Source: Lachnospiraceae bacterium (GTDB taxonomy: Bacteria; Bacillota; Clostridia; Lachnospirales; Anaerotignaceae). Taken from it: a stretch of 64,000 nt of DNA. Below the pieces are notes generated by a model, which was not told where the DNA came from, did not search any database, and was given only the letters and a program-made list of their open reading frames with translations. Both the position numbers and the translations under genes were made by a program. Every line of letters begins with the position of its first letter. Within the stretch, counting starts at the first letter, position 1. Where the stretch lies: assembly GCA_910576545.1 (NCBI GenBank), contig CAJTKM010000001.1, positions 62,001 to 126,000 of the forward strand, read 5' to 3'. Below, in pieces: positions 1 to 8,270 of the stretch.

Positions 1-1
1 T

Positions 2-154
2 AATGTTGTAAAGCTGCCGCTTGACCCGCCGCAGAGCCTTACGCTGGGCATTGCCCTGCCTTCTCTGGAACAGGCCGCACCGGCAGTCAGACGCTTCGTG
101 AAATATGCCGTAACAAAGCTGACTGCTTCCGAACAGCAAAAAAGCGCCAAATAA
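2..154 (+). CDS. C-terminal fragment of a probable LysR-type transcriptional regulator
   Basis: Only the last 50 codons are inside the window; the gene begins upstream and ends with TAA at 152-154. The translated tail contains SLTLGIALPSLEQAAPAVRRF, which resembles the end of a LysR substrate-binding domain, where a beta strand is followed by a final helix and a disordered tail. The family call is an inference from a short piece, and another periplasmic-binding-fold regulator would also fit. A strong hairpin terminator follows within 15 bp. Confidence 0.45.
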   Translation, partial: NVVKLPLDPPQSLTLGIALPSLEQAAPAVRRFVKYAVTKLTASEQQKSAK

Positions 155-167
155 ATCGCCGAATATC

Positions 168-207
168 AAAAAGCCCGATGGAAAATTCTGTTTTCCACGG
201 GCTTTTT
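168..207. terminator. Bidirectional Rho-independent terminator between the LysR-like gene and tadA
   Basis: An almost perfect inverted repeat: AAAAAGCCCG at 168-177 pairs with CGGGCTTTTT at 198-207, and an inner stem TGGAAAA/TTTTCCA closes a five-base loop. Each outer arm ends in five A or T, so both strands present a stem followed by a T run. It lies between two convergent genes and would end both. Confidence 0.85.
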
Positions 208-260
208 CTCGTAATCCTTGCAATCCCTTTCCCCTTGTATCTTGTGGGGTACGGGGCTTT

Positions 261-725
261 TCAATCTTTTGTGTTTTTCCGGAACCGCCGGAAAAACCTC
301 CGCATGATTTCCGCGCATTCCTCCTGCAAAATGCCTTCCTCCGTTTCCACCTGATGGTTTAGCTTCGGCTCGTGCAGTACATCGAGCACAGAGCCCGAAC
401 AGCCCGCCTTGCTGTTGCGCGTGCCAAATACCACCTTCGGTATCCTCGCCTGCACAATCGCCCCCGCGCACATCGGGCATGGCTCCACTGTGACATACAG
501 TGTGCAGTCCTCCAGCCGCCAGTCCCCGACGATTCCTGCCGTTTCGTTGATTATGTCAATTTCCGCGTGCCGCAGGGGATTTTTCGCGGTGTTCCGCAGA
601 TTGTGCCCCCGCGCAATGATTTCCCCGTCCCGTACCATCACCGCGCCTATTGGCACTTCGCCCGCCGCAAGAGCCTTTTCCGCCTCAAGCAGGGCCTCCC
701 TCATGAAACGCTCCGATTCCTCCAT
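261..725 (-). CDS. tadA: tRNA-specific adenosine deaminase TadA
   Basis: Deaminates A34 to inosine in the anticodon of tRNA-Arg(ACG). The 154-residue protein has the usual bacterial length. The zinc site is visible as HAEI (His ligand and proton-shuttling Glu) at about residue 53 and PCPMCAGA (two Cys ligands) at about residue 83. The C-terminal EECAEIMRRFFRRFR helix is typical of TadA. It lies 14 bp downstream of the lipoprotein gene on the same strand, so the two may share a transcript that ends at the 168-207 terminator. Confidence 0.96.
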   Translation of the reverse strand: MEESERFMREALLEAEKALAAGEVPIGAVMVRDGEIIARGHNLRNTAKNPLRHAEIDIINETAGIVGDWRLEDCTLYVTVEPCPMCAGAIVQARIPKVVFGTRNSKAGCSGSVLDVLHEPKLNHQVETEEGILQEECAEIMRRFFRRFRKNTKD

Positions 726-739
726 GCCTTCCTGCCTCT

Positions 740-2071
740 CTATCTTCCTTCCGCCAGATATAACCTGCCCCGGCGGTTGACATTGTCCTCTACAAACCAG
801 TAATCTTCCATACCGTCCCCGTTAAAATCCAGCGGGTAGAAATATTCTCCGTATGCAATATCCTCGTTTGATGCCTGAAGCCCTTTTTCCGTCAGCAGAT
901 AGCGTATGGTTGTGCCTGTTACGTCGCAGGCATAGACCTCTTTCACGCCGTCCCTGTTCAAATCGCCGCTGGCAAGCGGGCCGTAAAAATTTTCAACGCC
1001 CAGATGCGTGCTCCAAAGCAGACGGAATCCGCTGTCTGCCTTATGGTAGAGATAAAGGTCCATGCCGTCAGTCATCAGGTATTCTTTCGTGCCGTCACCG
1101 TCCAAATCCGTCACATGGAACTGCGTTACAAAATGGCGGAGGCGTATGCGTTCTGTGCGCTGCCAAATTCCGTCCAGCAGCTCATAGACCTCCATGCTCT
1201 GGTCGTTAAACAAATAAATCCTGTTATCCTCCGCGCCGATAGCCGTACATAATTCACTTTCCAGTGGGATTTCTCCGGCAGCGTAAAGGTTTTCATCGTA
1301 TAACATGATTTTTTCCGAACGCGTGAATGTGCGTTCACTTTCGCCCTGTCCGGTTTCCTCTATGCTGGAAATCAGCACAGCGAGCCTTGCGTCCTCCCCG
1401 TTCAGGAAGGCGGCGGAGGTTGCCTCCAGAGAGCGGTTGTAAGTAAAATTCCGGTAACGGCTCAGTGTGCCTTTGGCAAAGCGGTAGACCATAGTGCGCC
1501 CGTTTTCAATGCAGACTGCGAGCGTGTTTCCGTTTCCGTCCTTCCCGCTGGAAAAAATGCCTTCAGGGGAAAATGTACCGCTGCCTTCGCGAAAATCCTG
1601 CGCCATGCCTTCCCATTTTTCATAGGATTTGAATTCGCCGTCCGCAAGGAAGGGATTGCGCTCCCGCAGGCTGTAATATGCGTTGTCATACCCTCCGCGG
1701 TAAAGCACGCCGGCGAGCTTATCGCCGAAAAAATAACATTCCAGCGTACCGGCATGGTCGCCGTTATAATGCAGGAGCTCCGCCTCGGCGAGTATGCCCT
1801 GTTCGCCCGCGCTGTTTTTCAGGAAATATTCACAATCCGCGGACGCAGAAAAAAAACGTTCGCTGGCGGCTGAAATTTCCGGCACAACGCCCGGGCCAAA
1901 AGACAGGCTGTCCCTGTCGTAGCTCCAGTAAAATTCTTCCATTACCGCGTCGATCTGCTCGGCGCAGGCTTTTTGTTCTTCGGCGGTCAGGCTGAAAGGC
2001 TGTTCCTGTTCTTCCGCGTTACAGGCGGAAAGCAGGAGCAGGCATGCCAATGCCGCAATCCAATTCTTCAT
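740..2071 (-). CDS. Lipoprotein with FG-GAP/VCBS-type repeats
   Basis: Predicted surface lipoprotein of 443 residues. The start at 2071 is chosen because a GGAGAAGG site precedes it and it opens directly into a signal peptide, MKNWIAALACLLLLSAC, with lipobox LSAC. The C-terminal third has at least three calcium-loop-like repeats: DLDGDGTKEY, DLNRDGVKEV and DFNGDGMEDY. These match FG-GAP/VCBS blades of beta-propeller proteins. The middle part is not recognised. Function is unknown; such proteins usually bind other proteins or polysaccharide at the cell surface. It is upstream of tadA with a 14-bp gap. Confidence 0.8.
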   Translation of the reverse strand: MKNWIAALACLLLLSACNAEEQEQPFSLTAEEQKACAEQIDAVMEEFYWSYDRDSLSFGPGVVPEISAASERFFSASADCEYFLKNSAGEQGILAEAELLHYNGDHAGTLECYFFGDKLAGVLYRGGYDNAYYSLRERNPFLADGEFKSYEKWEGMAQDFREGSGTFSPEGIFSSGKDGNGNTLAVCIENGRTMVYRFAKGTLSRYRNFTYNRSLEATSAAFLNGEDARLAVLISSIEETGQGESERTFTRSEKIMLYDENLYAAGEIPLESELCTAIGAEDNRIYLFNDQSMEVYELLDGIWQRTERIRLRHFVTQFHVTDLDGDGTKEYLMTDGMDLYLYHKADSGFRLLWSTHLGVENFYGPLASGDLNRDGVKEVYACDVTGTTIRYLLTEKGLQASNEDIAYGEYFYPLDFNGDGMEDYWFVEDNVNRRGRLYLAEGR

Positions 2072-2274
2072 ATGTTTTTCCTTCTCCCGTTTCAAAGGGT
2101 CTGCTCTCAAGATTTACAGCCTGCCGTATATTTATGCGGCTGAAATCGCTGATAGATGAAACTCCCCGCAGAATACAGCGTTGCAGAAAGCGGGTCAAGG
2201 GCTGGAAGCCCTTGCAGGGCGTGAGGCAGAACCCCACGGTTTTCATTATACCGTATCCCGCAGAATTTTTCAAA

Positions 2275-2808
2275 CTAATTTCCGAAAACGGCTGCGACCA
2301 GCCAAACTGCCGCAAAAACGCCGACAATATTTGCCAGCAACGCACAGGGCAACGTATACCGCGTTTTGCGCACACCGACAGAAAGAAAATACAGGCTCAT
2401 GGTATAAAATACCGTTTCCGTGCAGCTCATCATGACCGATGCGGTGCGCCCCAGAAACGAATCCGGACCGAAATTCGCAAAAATATCCGTCAAAAGCCCC
2501 GTTGCCGCAGAGGATGACACCAGCCGCACAAGGCTCAGAGGCGCAAGCTCTGCCGGAAAGCCGATTTTCTCCGCCGCCGGGCGCAGGATATCCGTCATGA
2601 TATCCAGAAGCCCTCCGGCCCGCACGACTTCCACCGCCATAATCAGCCCGATGAGTGTCGGCAGTATGTCGATTACCGTCTGTAAGCCCTCCTTTGCGCC
2701 CTCCAGAAATGTTTCGTATATGTCCACCCTCTTCAAACAGCCGAATACCACGATAAACAGTACCGTTACCGGTATGATAAAATCTGAAAGGGTCAGTAAA
2801 AACTGCAT
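2275..2808 (-). CDS. spmB: Spore maturation protein B
   Basis: A 177-residue polytopic membrane protein of the nucleoside-recognition (Gate) family. SpmA and SpmB act together in spore core dehydration in Bacillus. The start at 2808 follows a GGAGGG site (2815-2820) and lies only 1 bp past the spmA stop, so the pair is probably translationally coupled. Family-like segments include VVFGCLKRVDIYETFLEGAKEG near the N terminus and the SSSAATGLLTDIFANFGPDS loop in the middle. Its presence supports a spore-forming host. Confidence 0.93.
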   Translation of the reverse strand: MQFLLTLSDFIIPVTVLFIVVFGCLKRVDIYETFLEGAKEGLQTVIDILPTLIGLIMAVEVVRAGGLLDIMTDILRPAAEKIGFPAELAPLSLVRLVSSSAATGLLTDIFANFGPDSFLGRTASVMMSCTETVFYTMSLYFLSVGVRKTRYTLPCALLANIVGVFAAVWLVAAVFGN

Positions 2809-2809
2809 T

Positions 2810-3385
2810 TCAGGCCCTCCCTTCCAGTATTTTCGCCGCCGCGACGCCCACAAGTGTTGTCACGAGCGTAGCGGCAATGCCGATGCCTACAATTTCCGCA
2901 GGTGCGGCGGAACCGTATTCCGAACGGTACGCCAGAATATTCACTGTCACAAGCTGCAAGGAGGACATGTTTACTGTCAGAAACATACACATTGCCCCTG
3001 TTGCGCGCCCCTTGTCGCGGTTCAGCTTTTGCAGTTCCTTCATTGCCATGAGCCCGGCAGGTGTTGCCGCCCAGCCCAGCCCCAAAAAATTTGCGGCGAA
3101 ATTTGCCGCTATGTACTGCCGCGCGCGGTGTCCCCTCGGCACAGAGGGGAACAGGAAATCCATCAGCGGCGTGAGCTTTTCCGCAAGGCTGTCGATCATG
3201 CCGCCGCGCTCTGCGATTTTCAGTATGCCCGACCAGACTGCTACAACCCCCGCCATCGTAAACGCCAGTTCCAGTGCGCTTTTCCCGCCGGTAATGACTG
3301 ACCGCGTCACGAGGTCCATGCGCCCCAGAAATGCGCCCGTTATGATTCCTCCGATTACAAAAAATCCCCAAATCCCATTCAGCAT
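2810..3385 (-). CDS. spmA: Spore maturation protein A
   Basis: A 191-residue membrane protein, the partner of SpmB. It starts with MLNGIWGFFVIGGIITGAF after a G-rich ribosome site. It contains the Gate-domain segment FAANFLGLGWAATPAGLMAM and then KGRATGAMCMFLTVNMSSLQ, both typical of SpmA. It is first in a two-gene operon with spmB. About 400 bp of non-coding DNA separates it from the divergent AbrB-like gene. Confidence 0.93.
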   Translation of the reverse strand: MLNGIWGFFVIGGIITGAFLGRMDLVTRSVITGGKSALELAFTMAGVVAVWSGILKIAERGGMIDSLAEKLTPLMDFLFPSVPRGHRARQYIAANFAANFLGLGWAATPAGLMAMKELQKLNRDKGRATGAMCMFLTVNMSSLQLVTVNILAYRSEYGSAAPAEIVGIGIAATLVTTLVGVAAAKILEGRA

Positions 3386-3787
3386 TGCCGTCCCCCCTTT
3401 CCATCAAGTCTATGTCTGCCCGCCCCTGTTCATGTTGTGTTCTGCGGCTTTTTCCGAAAAAAGGTCCGTCTGGAAGGTTTATATTGCTATTTTTGCCGCT
3501 TTATGCTAAAATTTTGTTAAGATTTATGGTAAGGTATGCACAAACGGAGTCAATCAGATATGTCTGACTGCGTTCCGGCGCAGCATTGGCAAAACGGCAG
3601 GCATGACAGAATGCGGCTTTGCGATGGTTACGGAGTAAGGTGCGGAAGGGCTTGCGGAGGCCTGGAGATGTTGGATGTCCGGTGACGTTCGTTTTACGCC
3701 GACTGGAAAGAGGCACAGAAAGAGCCTTCAAAAGTAACTGCGAAGCTAAAAAACAGGAGTGGCTGCCATTTTCAGGAGGAAGCGGAT
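3386..3787. other. Intergenic region between spmA and the AbrB-like gene
   Basis: About 400 bp without a convincing gene. It must hold the divergent promoters of spmA and the regulator, but no clear -35/-10 pair was found. There is a partial dyad around AATCAGATATGTCTGACT at 3551-3570. Around 3640-3665 the bases GGAAGGGCTTGCGGAGGCCTGGAG resemble one module of the hairpin-rich intergenic repeats seen elsewhere in the window. Confidence 0.4.
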
Positions 3788-4051
3788 ATGAAATCAACAG
3801 GAATAGTCAGAAAAGTAGATGAATTGGGCAGGGTAGTGCTGCCGATCGAGCTTCGCCGCAATATGGGCATTGAAATTAAGGATTCTCTGGAAATTTTTGT
3901 GGACGAAAATATGATCATATTGAAAAAATATGAACCGGCGGATATTTTTACCGGCAGTATGGAAGACCTGATAGACTTTAAGGGGAAAAAAGTATCCAAA
4001 GCCTCTATCTTAGAAATGGCGCGGATTGCAGGGATGGAAGTAAAAGAATAA
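3788..4051 (+). CDS. AbrB/SpoVT-type transition-state regulator
   Basis: An 87-residue DNA-binding protein. The first 50 residues, with GIVRKVDELGRVVLPIELRR and MGIEIKDSLEIFV, form the swapped-hairpin AbrB fold that binds DNA as a dimer or tetramer. Length and sequence fit AbrB or Abh, which repress stationary-phase genes in Bacillus. The C-terminal half is less conserved. AGGAGGA at 3774-3780 supports the start. A hairpin terminator follows, so it is probably transcribed alone. Confidence 0.9.
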   Translation: MKSTGIVRKVDELGRVVLPIELRRNMGIEIKDSLEIFVDENMIILKKYEPADIFTGSMEDLIDFKGKKVSKASILEMARIAGMEVKE

Positions 4052-4076
4052 GCTTTGGGGAAGGATGAAAGGCATA

Positions 4077-4111
4077 GCCGCCCGCGCTTTTTGGCGCAGG
4101 CGGCTTGTTTT
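4077..4111 (+). terminator. Rho-independent terminator after the AbrB-like gene
   Basis: GCCGCCCGCGC (4077-4087) pairs with GCGCAGGCGGC (4094-4104) with one mismatch across a short T-rich loop, followed by TTGTTTTG. It lies 25 bp after the stop and just before the convergent MATE gene. Confidence 0.75.
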
Positions 4112-4113
4112 GC

Positions 4114-5475
4114 CTATTCCTTCTGGGAAGGAATTTCTGCGGTGTGCTTTTCCCATGGCTTATGGCGGTAAAAAGCGTAGGAGAGCAGTGTGGAAAGCGT
4201 CCAGCCAAACGGCCAGGAAAGCCATATCCCAGCCGCACCCATGCGCATTCCTTTTGCGAACAGGAACGCCAGCAGAACGCGCAGAAGCAGGTCCGTAAAT
4301 GTTGTAGCCATAAAATACAGCATCGCACTGCCGCCCCGCAGTACGCCATCGCACATAACCTTTACCATCACGATGATGTAAAACGGCGCAACGGTACGCA
4401 GGAACGTCATGCTGGCTTGAAGCGCGGCAGGGCTTTCCCCTGCTTTCAGGAACAGTCCGGCGGAAAAACTGCTGAAAAAGAAATATAACAGTATGAACGG
4501 CACGCAAACAAGCGCGCCGAGCAGTACCCCCGCCCTGAAACCCTCCTGTACGCGTTCCTTTTTTCCCGCGCCTAAATTCTGCGCGGTGAAGGAAGAAAGT
4601 CCGTTGGAAAGCGTTGTCATGCATGTGACGGAAAATGTATTCAGCTTGATTGCTGCGGAATATCCGGCAATGACAGCAGAACCGAAGCTGTTTACCAGTG
4701 ACTGTATGAACAGATTGCCGACAGAAACAAAGCAGTGCTGCAATATGCTGGGGATTGCCACAACAGCTACACGCCCGAGCGTATGCAGGGAAAAAATACG
4801 GTAAGGCTCTGTGGTTTTCAGCTGTGCCAGACGGTGCAGCAGGGAAAGGAGCGCAAGCAGGGACGCAGCGCCCTGTGCCAGAAGTGTTGCCCATGCTACG
4901 CCTGCAACGCCTTTTTTCAGCGCAATGACGAAAAAAATATCCAGCGCGATATTCCCCAGTGAGGAGCCGATAAGGAAATATAACGGCGTGCGGGAATCGC
5001 CGAGGGCGGTAAATATCCCTGTGCAGACGTTGTACAGGAACAGGAATACAAACCCCAGCGTATAGATGCGCAGATAGAGAGAGGCGTCGCGGAAAATATT
5101 ATCCGGTGTAAGAATGAGCCGCAGCATGGAATCTCCCTGCCAGAGCCCTGAAACGCTTATTAGCAGGCTGCATCCGGCGGAGGCGAAAAATATCGTGCAG
5201 ACGGCTGTTTTCAGCCTGCCGTAGTGTCTGCTGCCGAACAGCGTAGAAACCACAACCGCGCAGCCGATGCTGCTTCCGACAGCCACCGCCATGTATATCA
5301 TTGTAATAGGATAAGATGCGCCGACAGCCGCCAATGCGTCCTCCCCGATAAAACGCCCCGCGATAACGCTGTCAACGATGTTGTAAAGCTGCTGGAATAC
5401 AACACTCAGCAGCATGGGAATAGAAAAAGCCCAGAGTACTCTGCGGCTGCTGCCTTCCGTTAAATCCGTATTCAT
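4114..5475 (-). CDS. MATE family efflux transporter
   Basis: A 453-residue, 12-helix inner-membrane antiporter of the multidrug and toxin extrusion family, which exports cationic compounds using a Na+ or H+ gradient. The N terminus has the family pattern FSIPMLLSVVFQQLYNIVDS followed by VIAGRFIGEDALAAVGASYP. A matching second repeat begins near residue 235 with IPSILQHCFVSVGNLFIQS. Length is normal. It converges on the AbrB-like gene, and no partner gene is evident. The substrate cannot be read from the sequence. Confidence 0.93.
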   Translation of the reverse strand: MNTDLTEGSSRRVLWAFSIPMLLSVVFQQLYNIVDSVIAGRFIGEDALAAVGASYPITMIYMAVAVGSSIGCAVVVSTLFGSRHYGRLKTAVCTIFFASAGCSLLISVSGLWQGDSMLRLILTPDNIFRDASLYLRIYTLGFVFLFLYNVCTGIFTALGDSRTPLYFLIGSSLGNIALDIFFVIALKKGVAGVAWATLLAQGAASLLALLSLLHRLAQLKTTEPYRIFSLHTLGRVAVVAIPSILQHCFVSVGNLFIQSLVNSFGSAVIAGYSAAIKLNTFSVTCMTTLSNGLSSFTAQNLGAGKKERVQEGFRAGVLLGALVCVPFILLYFFFSSFSAGLFLKAGESPAALQASMTFLRTVAPFYIIVMVKVMCDGVLRGGSAMLYFMATTFTDLLLRVLLAFLFAKGMRMGAAGIWLSWPFGWTLSTLLSYAFYRHKPWEKHTAEIPSQKE

Positions 5476-5553
5476 GGTAAATCTCTCCTTCAGTCGTTCA
5501 AAGCCTTTCCGCAGATAAAATGTACACAGACGTGGGAAAGGGCAGCCTGTTTA

Positions 5554-5746
5554 GGCAGTGCCGTTATAAGTCATGTATATGTATTTTCGAGCATAATTCG
5601 GGCGGATTTCAGGCAAAAATTCGCAGGCGTACAATGTGGCGCGGCATTGCCGCGCTGCCCCGGCGGCAGTATGGCAAGAATTTTTAACGAAAAAGCTGAC
5701 AAAATTTGCCGGAAAGGTGTGTGCAGACACTTGTGACAACACTGCC
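5554..5746. mobile_element. MITE-like element, family 1, copy 1 (193 bp)
   Basis: The ends are imperfect inverted repeats, GGCAGTGCCGTTATAAGT on the left and the complement of GGCAGTGTTGTCACAAGT on the right. It is flanked by TA on both sides (5552-5553 and 5747-5748). It has no coding capacity. The same ends and inner sequence recur at 48421-48528, where about 85 bp of the middle (5598-5682 here, between AATT repeats) is missing. The element supplies the last base of the TAG stop of the HD-domain gene. Confidence 0.75.
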
Positions 5747-6333
5747 TAGCGTTTCAGGCTGCCTTTCTCGATATGTTTCTGAATGATTTGTTCCGTTACC
5801 TCGAACAGCTTTTCAGCCCCCAGCTTTGTTTTTGCCTGCCTGCCGTAAACCTGTTCTGCCGTAACGCCGTGCGCCCGCCAGTCACCGCCATCGTTGCTGT
5901 TGTTCAAAAGCAGCGGCTGGAAGTTGTCCATAGCGCGCGCGAATTTTGCTTCTGCCGTTTCGTATGCCTCAAATTCGTCAAATAAAGCAGTCAGCTCTGC
6001 TTTCTGTTCGTCAGGCAGTATGGAAAAGATGCGCTCCTTAGCGGCGTCCTCTCTGGCTTTCTGCGTTTTCAACCCCTCTGGATCGTAGGCGTAAGTATCC
6101 CCTGCGTCTATTTCGACAATATCATGGATCAGGCACATCAGCATCACTTTCGCGATATCTATGGGTTCGTTCGCGTATTCCCGGAACAGGTATGCCATAA
6201 TTGCCATGTGCCACGAATGCTCGGCGTCATTTTCGTTCCTGCCGCCATGGGACAGATGTGTCTGCCGGAATATATTTTTCACTTTGTCGATTTCCAAAGC
6301 AAACGCTATTTGCTTTTCAATACGCTTATCCAT
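5746..6333 (-). CDS. HD-domain hydrolase, YfbR/HDDC2-like (probable 5'-nucleotidase)
   Basis: A 195-residue protein with the metal ligands of an HD phosphohydrolase: DAEHSWHMAI (His) at about residue 37, LIHDIVEIDAGD (His-Asp) at about residue 69, and a later Asp in ARAMDNFQPLLLN. The best match by memory is the YfbR/HDDC2 family, which dephosphorylates deoxynucleoside monophosphates; substrate specificity is inferred. The TAG stop spans the edge of a MITE-like element (C at 5746 from the element, TA from the target). Removing the element and one TA gives TAA in the same place, so the protein length is unchanged. Confidence 0.88.
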   Translation of the reverse strand: MDKRIEKQIAFALEIDKVKNIFRQTHLSHGGRNENDAEHSWHMAIMAYLFREYANEPIDIAKVMLMCLIHDIVEIDAGDTYAYDPEGLKTQKAREDAAKERIFSILPDEQKAELTALFDEFEAYETAEAKFARAMDNFQPLLLNNSNDGGDWRAHGVTAEQVYGRQAKTKLGAEKLFEVTEQIIQKHIEKGSLKR

Positions 6334-6469
6334 CTTGTTGCCTCCGCCGGATATATTCGTTATACGTTTCTTTTCCGCTCATTGTGTCTGGCTTTTGATT
6401 CACAGGGTATCATTTTTCCATTTATCTTCTTCATGCAGCTTTTGTTTGATAGCAGATAAACGCCATTTG

Positions 6470-6738
6470 TCAGTATATGTAAGTATGAATTTCTGCCATC
6501 TGTTCAGGCGGGTCTTTGCTTACATAAAAAAGTTCAATAGTTGCGCGTTTGCTGCTTTTCATGGCAACCGCAAGCGCGCAGCCATAATTGACATAGGCAT
6601 ATTGCCCGTATATTTTATCTTCAGTCAAAGTTCCGTCCGGAGCAACTATGCGATATCCGCCATTCCACGATATTTCTCAGGAGTATCCCGATAATCAACC
6701 CTGATATTTTGGCAGTCCATATTTTTCACCTGCTCCAT
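6470..6738 (-). pseudogene. Frameshifted remnant of a small protein of about 90 residues
   Basis: On the minus strand, MEQVKNMDCQNIRVDYRDTP reads open from 6738 (or 6720). Near 6676 the frame must shift by one base to continue as ISWNGGYRIVAPDGTLTEDK and then VSKDPPEQMAEIHTYIY, ending at TGA 6470-6472. Neither half is complete alone, since the second has no start codon. The family was not recognised. A sequencing error or two separate short peptides are possible alternatives. It lies between the HD gene and the left end of the integrative element. Confidence 0.4.
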
Positions 6739-6880
6739 GCCTGTCCGCGCCGTTACACATTAAACCGGAACACTATAAACCGAAATTTCATCATGTCTAT
6801 ACAATTCCGTTCTTTCACATTATGTTGAATTTTTTCTACTTTACCAGTTCAATATATACCATAAAATCCAAAGTGCGTCA

Positions 6881-6906
6881 AGGGGTTAGGGGTGATGGTA
6901 GGGGTT
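6881..6906 (+). repeat. Left-end AGGGGT direct repeats of the integrative element
   Basis: AGGGGTT at 6881, AGGGGT at 6888 and AGGGGTT at 6900. GGTAGGGGTT (6897-6906) recurs exactly at 14743-14752. Repeats spaced about one helical turn at both ends of an element with a Tn916-type integrase are probably integrase arm-binding sites or part of the attachment site (inference). Confidence 0.6.
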
Positions 6907-6951
6907 CAAAGCCCCTTGCCGAACGCCTGTAAATTACAGGCGGCGAACCCC
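6901..6951. other. Nested palindrome upstream of rep
   Basis: GGGGTTC (6901-6907) pairs with GAACCCC (6945-6951), and GCCTGT AAATT ACAGGC (6925-6941) forms an inner stem. The structure stands between the element end and the rep gene. It could be a replication origin or nick-site cruciform for Rep, or a terminator that insulates the element. No T run follows the stem, which argues against a terminator. Confidence 0.45.
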
Positions 6952-6967
6952 TATAAAATTATCTATT

Positions 6968-6979
6968 CTCTAATTAGAG
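6968..6979. promoter_or_regulatory. Perfect 12-bp palindrome upstream of rep, possible operator
   Basis: CTCTAATTAGAG is a perfect dyad 56 bp before the chosen rep start. Its position fits an operator for one of the two XRE regulators carried by the element; this is inference. Confidence 0.35.
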
Positions 6980-7034
6980 TTAAGCGTACTAAAACAAAAA
7001 GGATATGGAAAAGGGAAATGGAGGGATTGTAAAC

Positions 7035-8117
7035 ATGGAGAACATGGAACATACGCCTATTGTAAAGGAAGTAACAAAACGCCATATGGGAAAGGTACAT
7101 GGAAACGCAAAGCGGAATGAAGAAATGGTTATGAACTATCTGAAACTGCTTGCAAACGGTATCGTAAAGAAACGCCTGTCGCCTTATGAAGCCCAAGTTT
7201 TAAGGGAACGAAAGAAACGCTTAGAAAACTGTAACCGATTCTGGTCTATGGAAACCTATGAAGCCAGTCATGTAAGAGTGTTACTGCGAACCTTTTTATG
7301 TAAGGATAAATTTTGCAGTAATTGTAATCAGGTGAAGAAAATGTTGCTGCAAAACCGTTTCCTGCCCTATATGGAACAATATAAGGATTCTCTGTATCAT
7401 ATGGTGCTGACCGTTCCAGACTGTAACGGTGAAGAATTGAGGGAAACCATACAGCATATGGCTTACTGCTTTAAAACTCTGGTGACGTATCTAAACGGCA
7501 ACAAAAAAGTGAAGGGAGTAGACCTTTTGCAGTATGGCTTTCAAGGCTGTATCCGTTCCTTGGAAATCACATACAGAGAAGATGTCTACCACCCTCACTT
7601 TCATGTAGCCGTTGTTTTGGGGAACAACAGGATTGGGGAGAAGCATATTGCTAATCAGTTTTCTGGTACTGGAAACCGCCTGTTTTCTGATTTTGAAGCC
7701 ATTATCCAAAGGATATGGTGGCTCTTAGTTAATGGAAAGCGGCTTACTTCTGATAATATCTTAGGTGAGGACAATTCCCTCCAGCGGTATAGCTGTATCG
7801 TGGATAAATTTCAGCCAGAGGACTATAAGAAACTGTTTGGGTATATGACAAAGATGTATTCCGAGGATAATAGCCTTATGCGGTACGACAACTTCAAAAC
7901 CTTGTATTATGCCCTCTCCCATATCCGCCAGATACAAGGCTATGGCGTATTCTATAATGTAAAAGAACTGAATACAGAAGCCTATACCGAACAGGAGTAC
8001 CAGACGTTGGAAAGCTATCTTGTCTGTAAGGAAAAACCCGTTTGCTCCTATGAGCCGTTAAGCCGCCTGACTGGCGATGAAAGGTATATCGTGCTGAAAA
8101 CAAAGCACCGAAAATAA
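7035..8117 (+). CDS. Rolling-circle replication initiator, Rep_1 family
   Basis: A 360-residue HUH-endonuclease-type Rep. HPHFHVAV (about nt 7590-7613) is the HUH metal site. EDYKKLFGYMTKMYSEDN further on carries candidate catalytic tyrosines. A CxxC pair, CKDKFCSNCNQVK, lies near residue 95. Such proteins nick one strand at a double-strand origin and start rolling-circle synthesis, as in pUB110-like plasmids. The start at 7035 is preferred over 7005 because GGAGGG at 7020-7025 is well placed. It is the first gene of the element, next to a nested palindrome and followed by A+T-rich repeats. Confidence 0.88.
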   Translation: MENMEHTPIVKEVTKRHMGKVHGNAKRNEEMVMNYLKLLANGIVKKRLSPYEAQVLRERKKRLENCNRFWSMETYEASHVRVLLRTFLCKDKFCSNCNQVKKMLLQNRFLPYMEQYKDSLYHMVLTVPDCNGEELRETIQHMAYCFKTLVTYLNGNKKVKGVDLLQYGFQGCIRSLEITYREDVYHPHFHVAVVLGNNRIGEKHIANQFSGTGNRLFSDFEAIIQRIWWLLVNGKRLTSDNILGEDNSLQRYSCIVDKFQPEDYKKLFGYMTKMYSEDNSLMRYDNFKTLYYALSHIRQIQGYGVFYNVKELNTEAYTEQEYQTLESYLVCKEKPVCSYEPLSRLTGDERYIVLKTKHRK

Positions 8118-8120
8118 AAT

Positions 8121-8247
8121 TTATTTTAAACTTGAGGTTTTATTTTAAATGAGAGTTATGGGCGAAAATGGTTTTAAACTTATTTTAAAGTAGACTGGAA
8201 ACACTGTTTTCGTTCAGGTGGATTGATAAGGATTGAGTTTAAAATAA
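8121..8247 (+). repeat. A+T-rich TTATTTTAAA repeats after rep
   Basis: The 10-mer TTATTTTAAA occurs directly at 8121-8130, 8140-8149 and 8180-8189, and inverted as TTTAAAATAA at 8238-8247. Start-to-start distances of 19 and 40 bp are close to two and four helical turns. This looks like an iteron or protein-binding array (inference). Confidence 0.5.
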
Positions 8248-8270
8248 TTTTGCAGACAAGGGGGAATGTC

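Noticed and set aside
2181-2435. Plus-strand frames opposite spmB
   Set aside because: No domain; the spmA-spmB pair on the minus strand explains the region.
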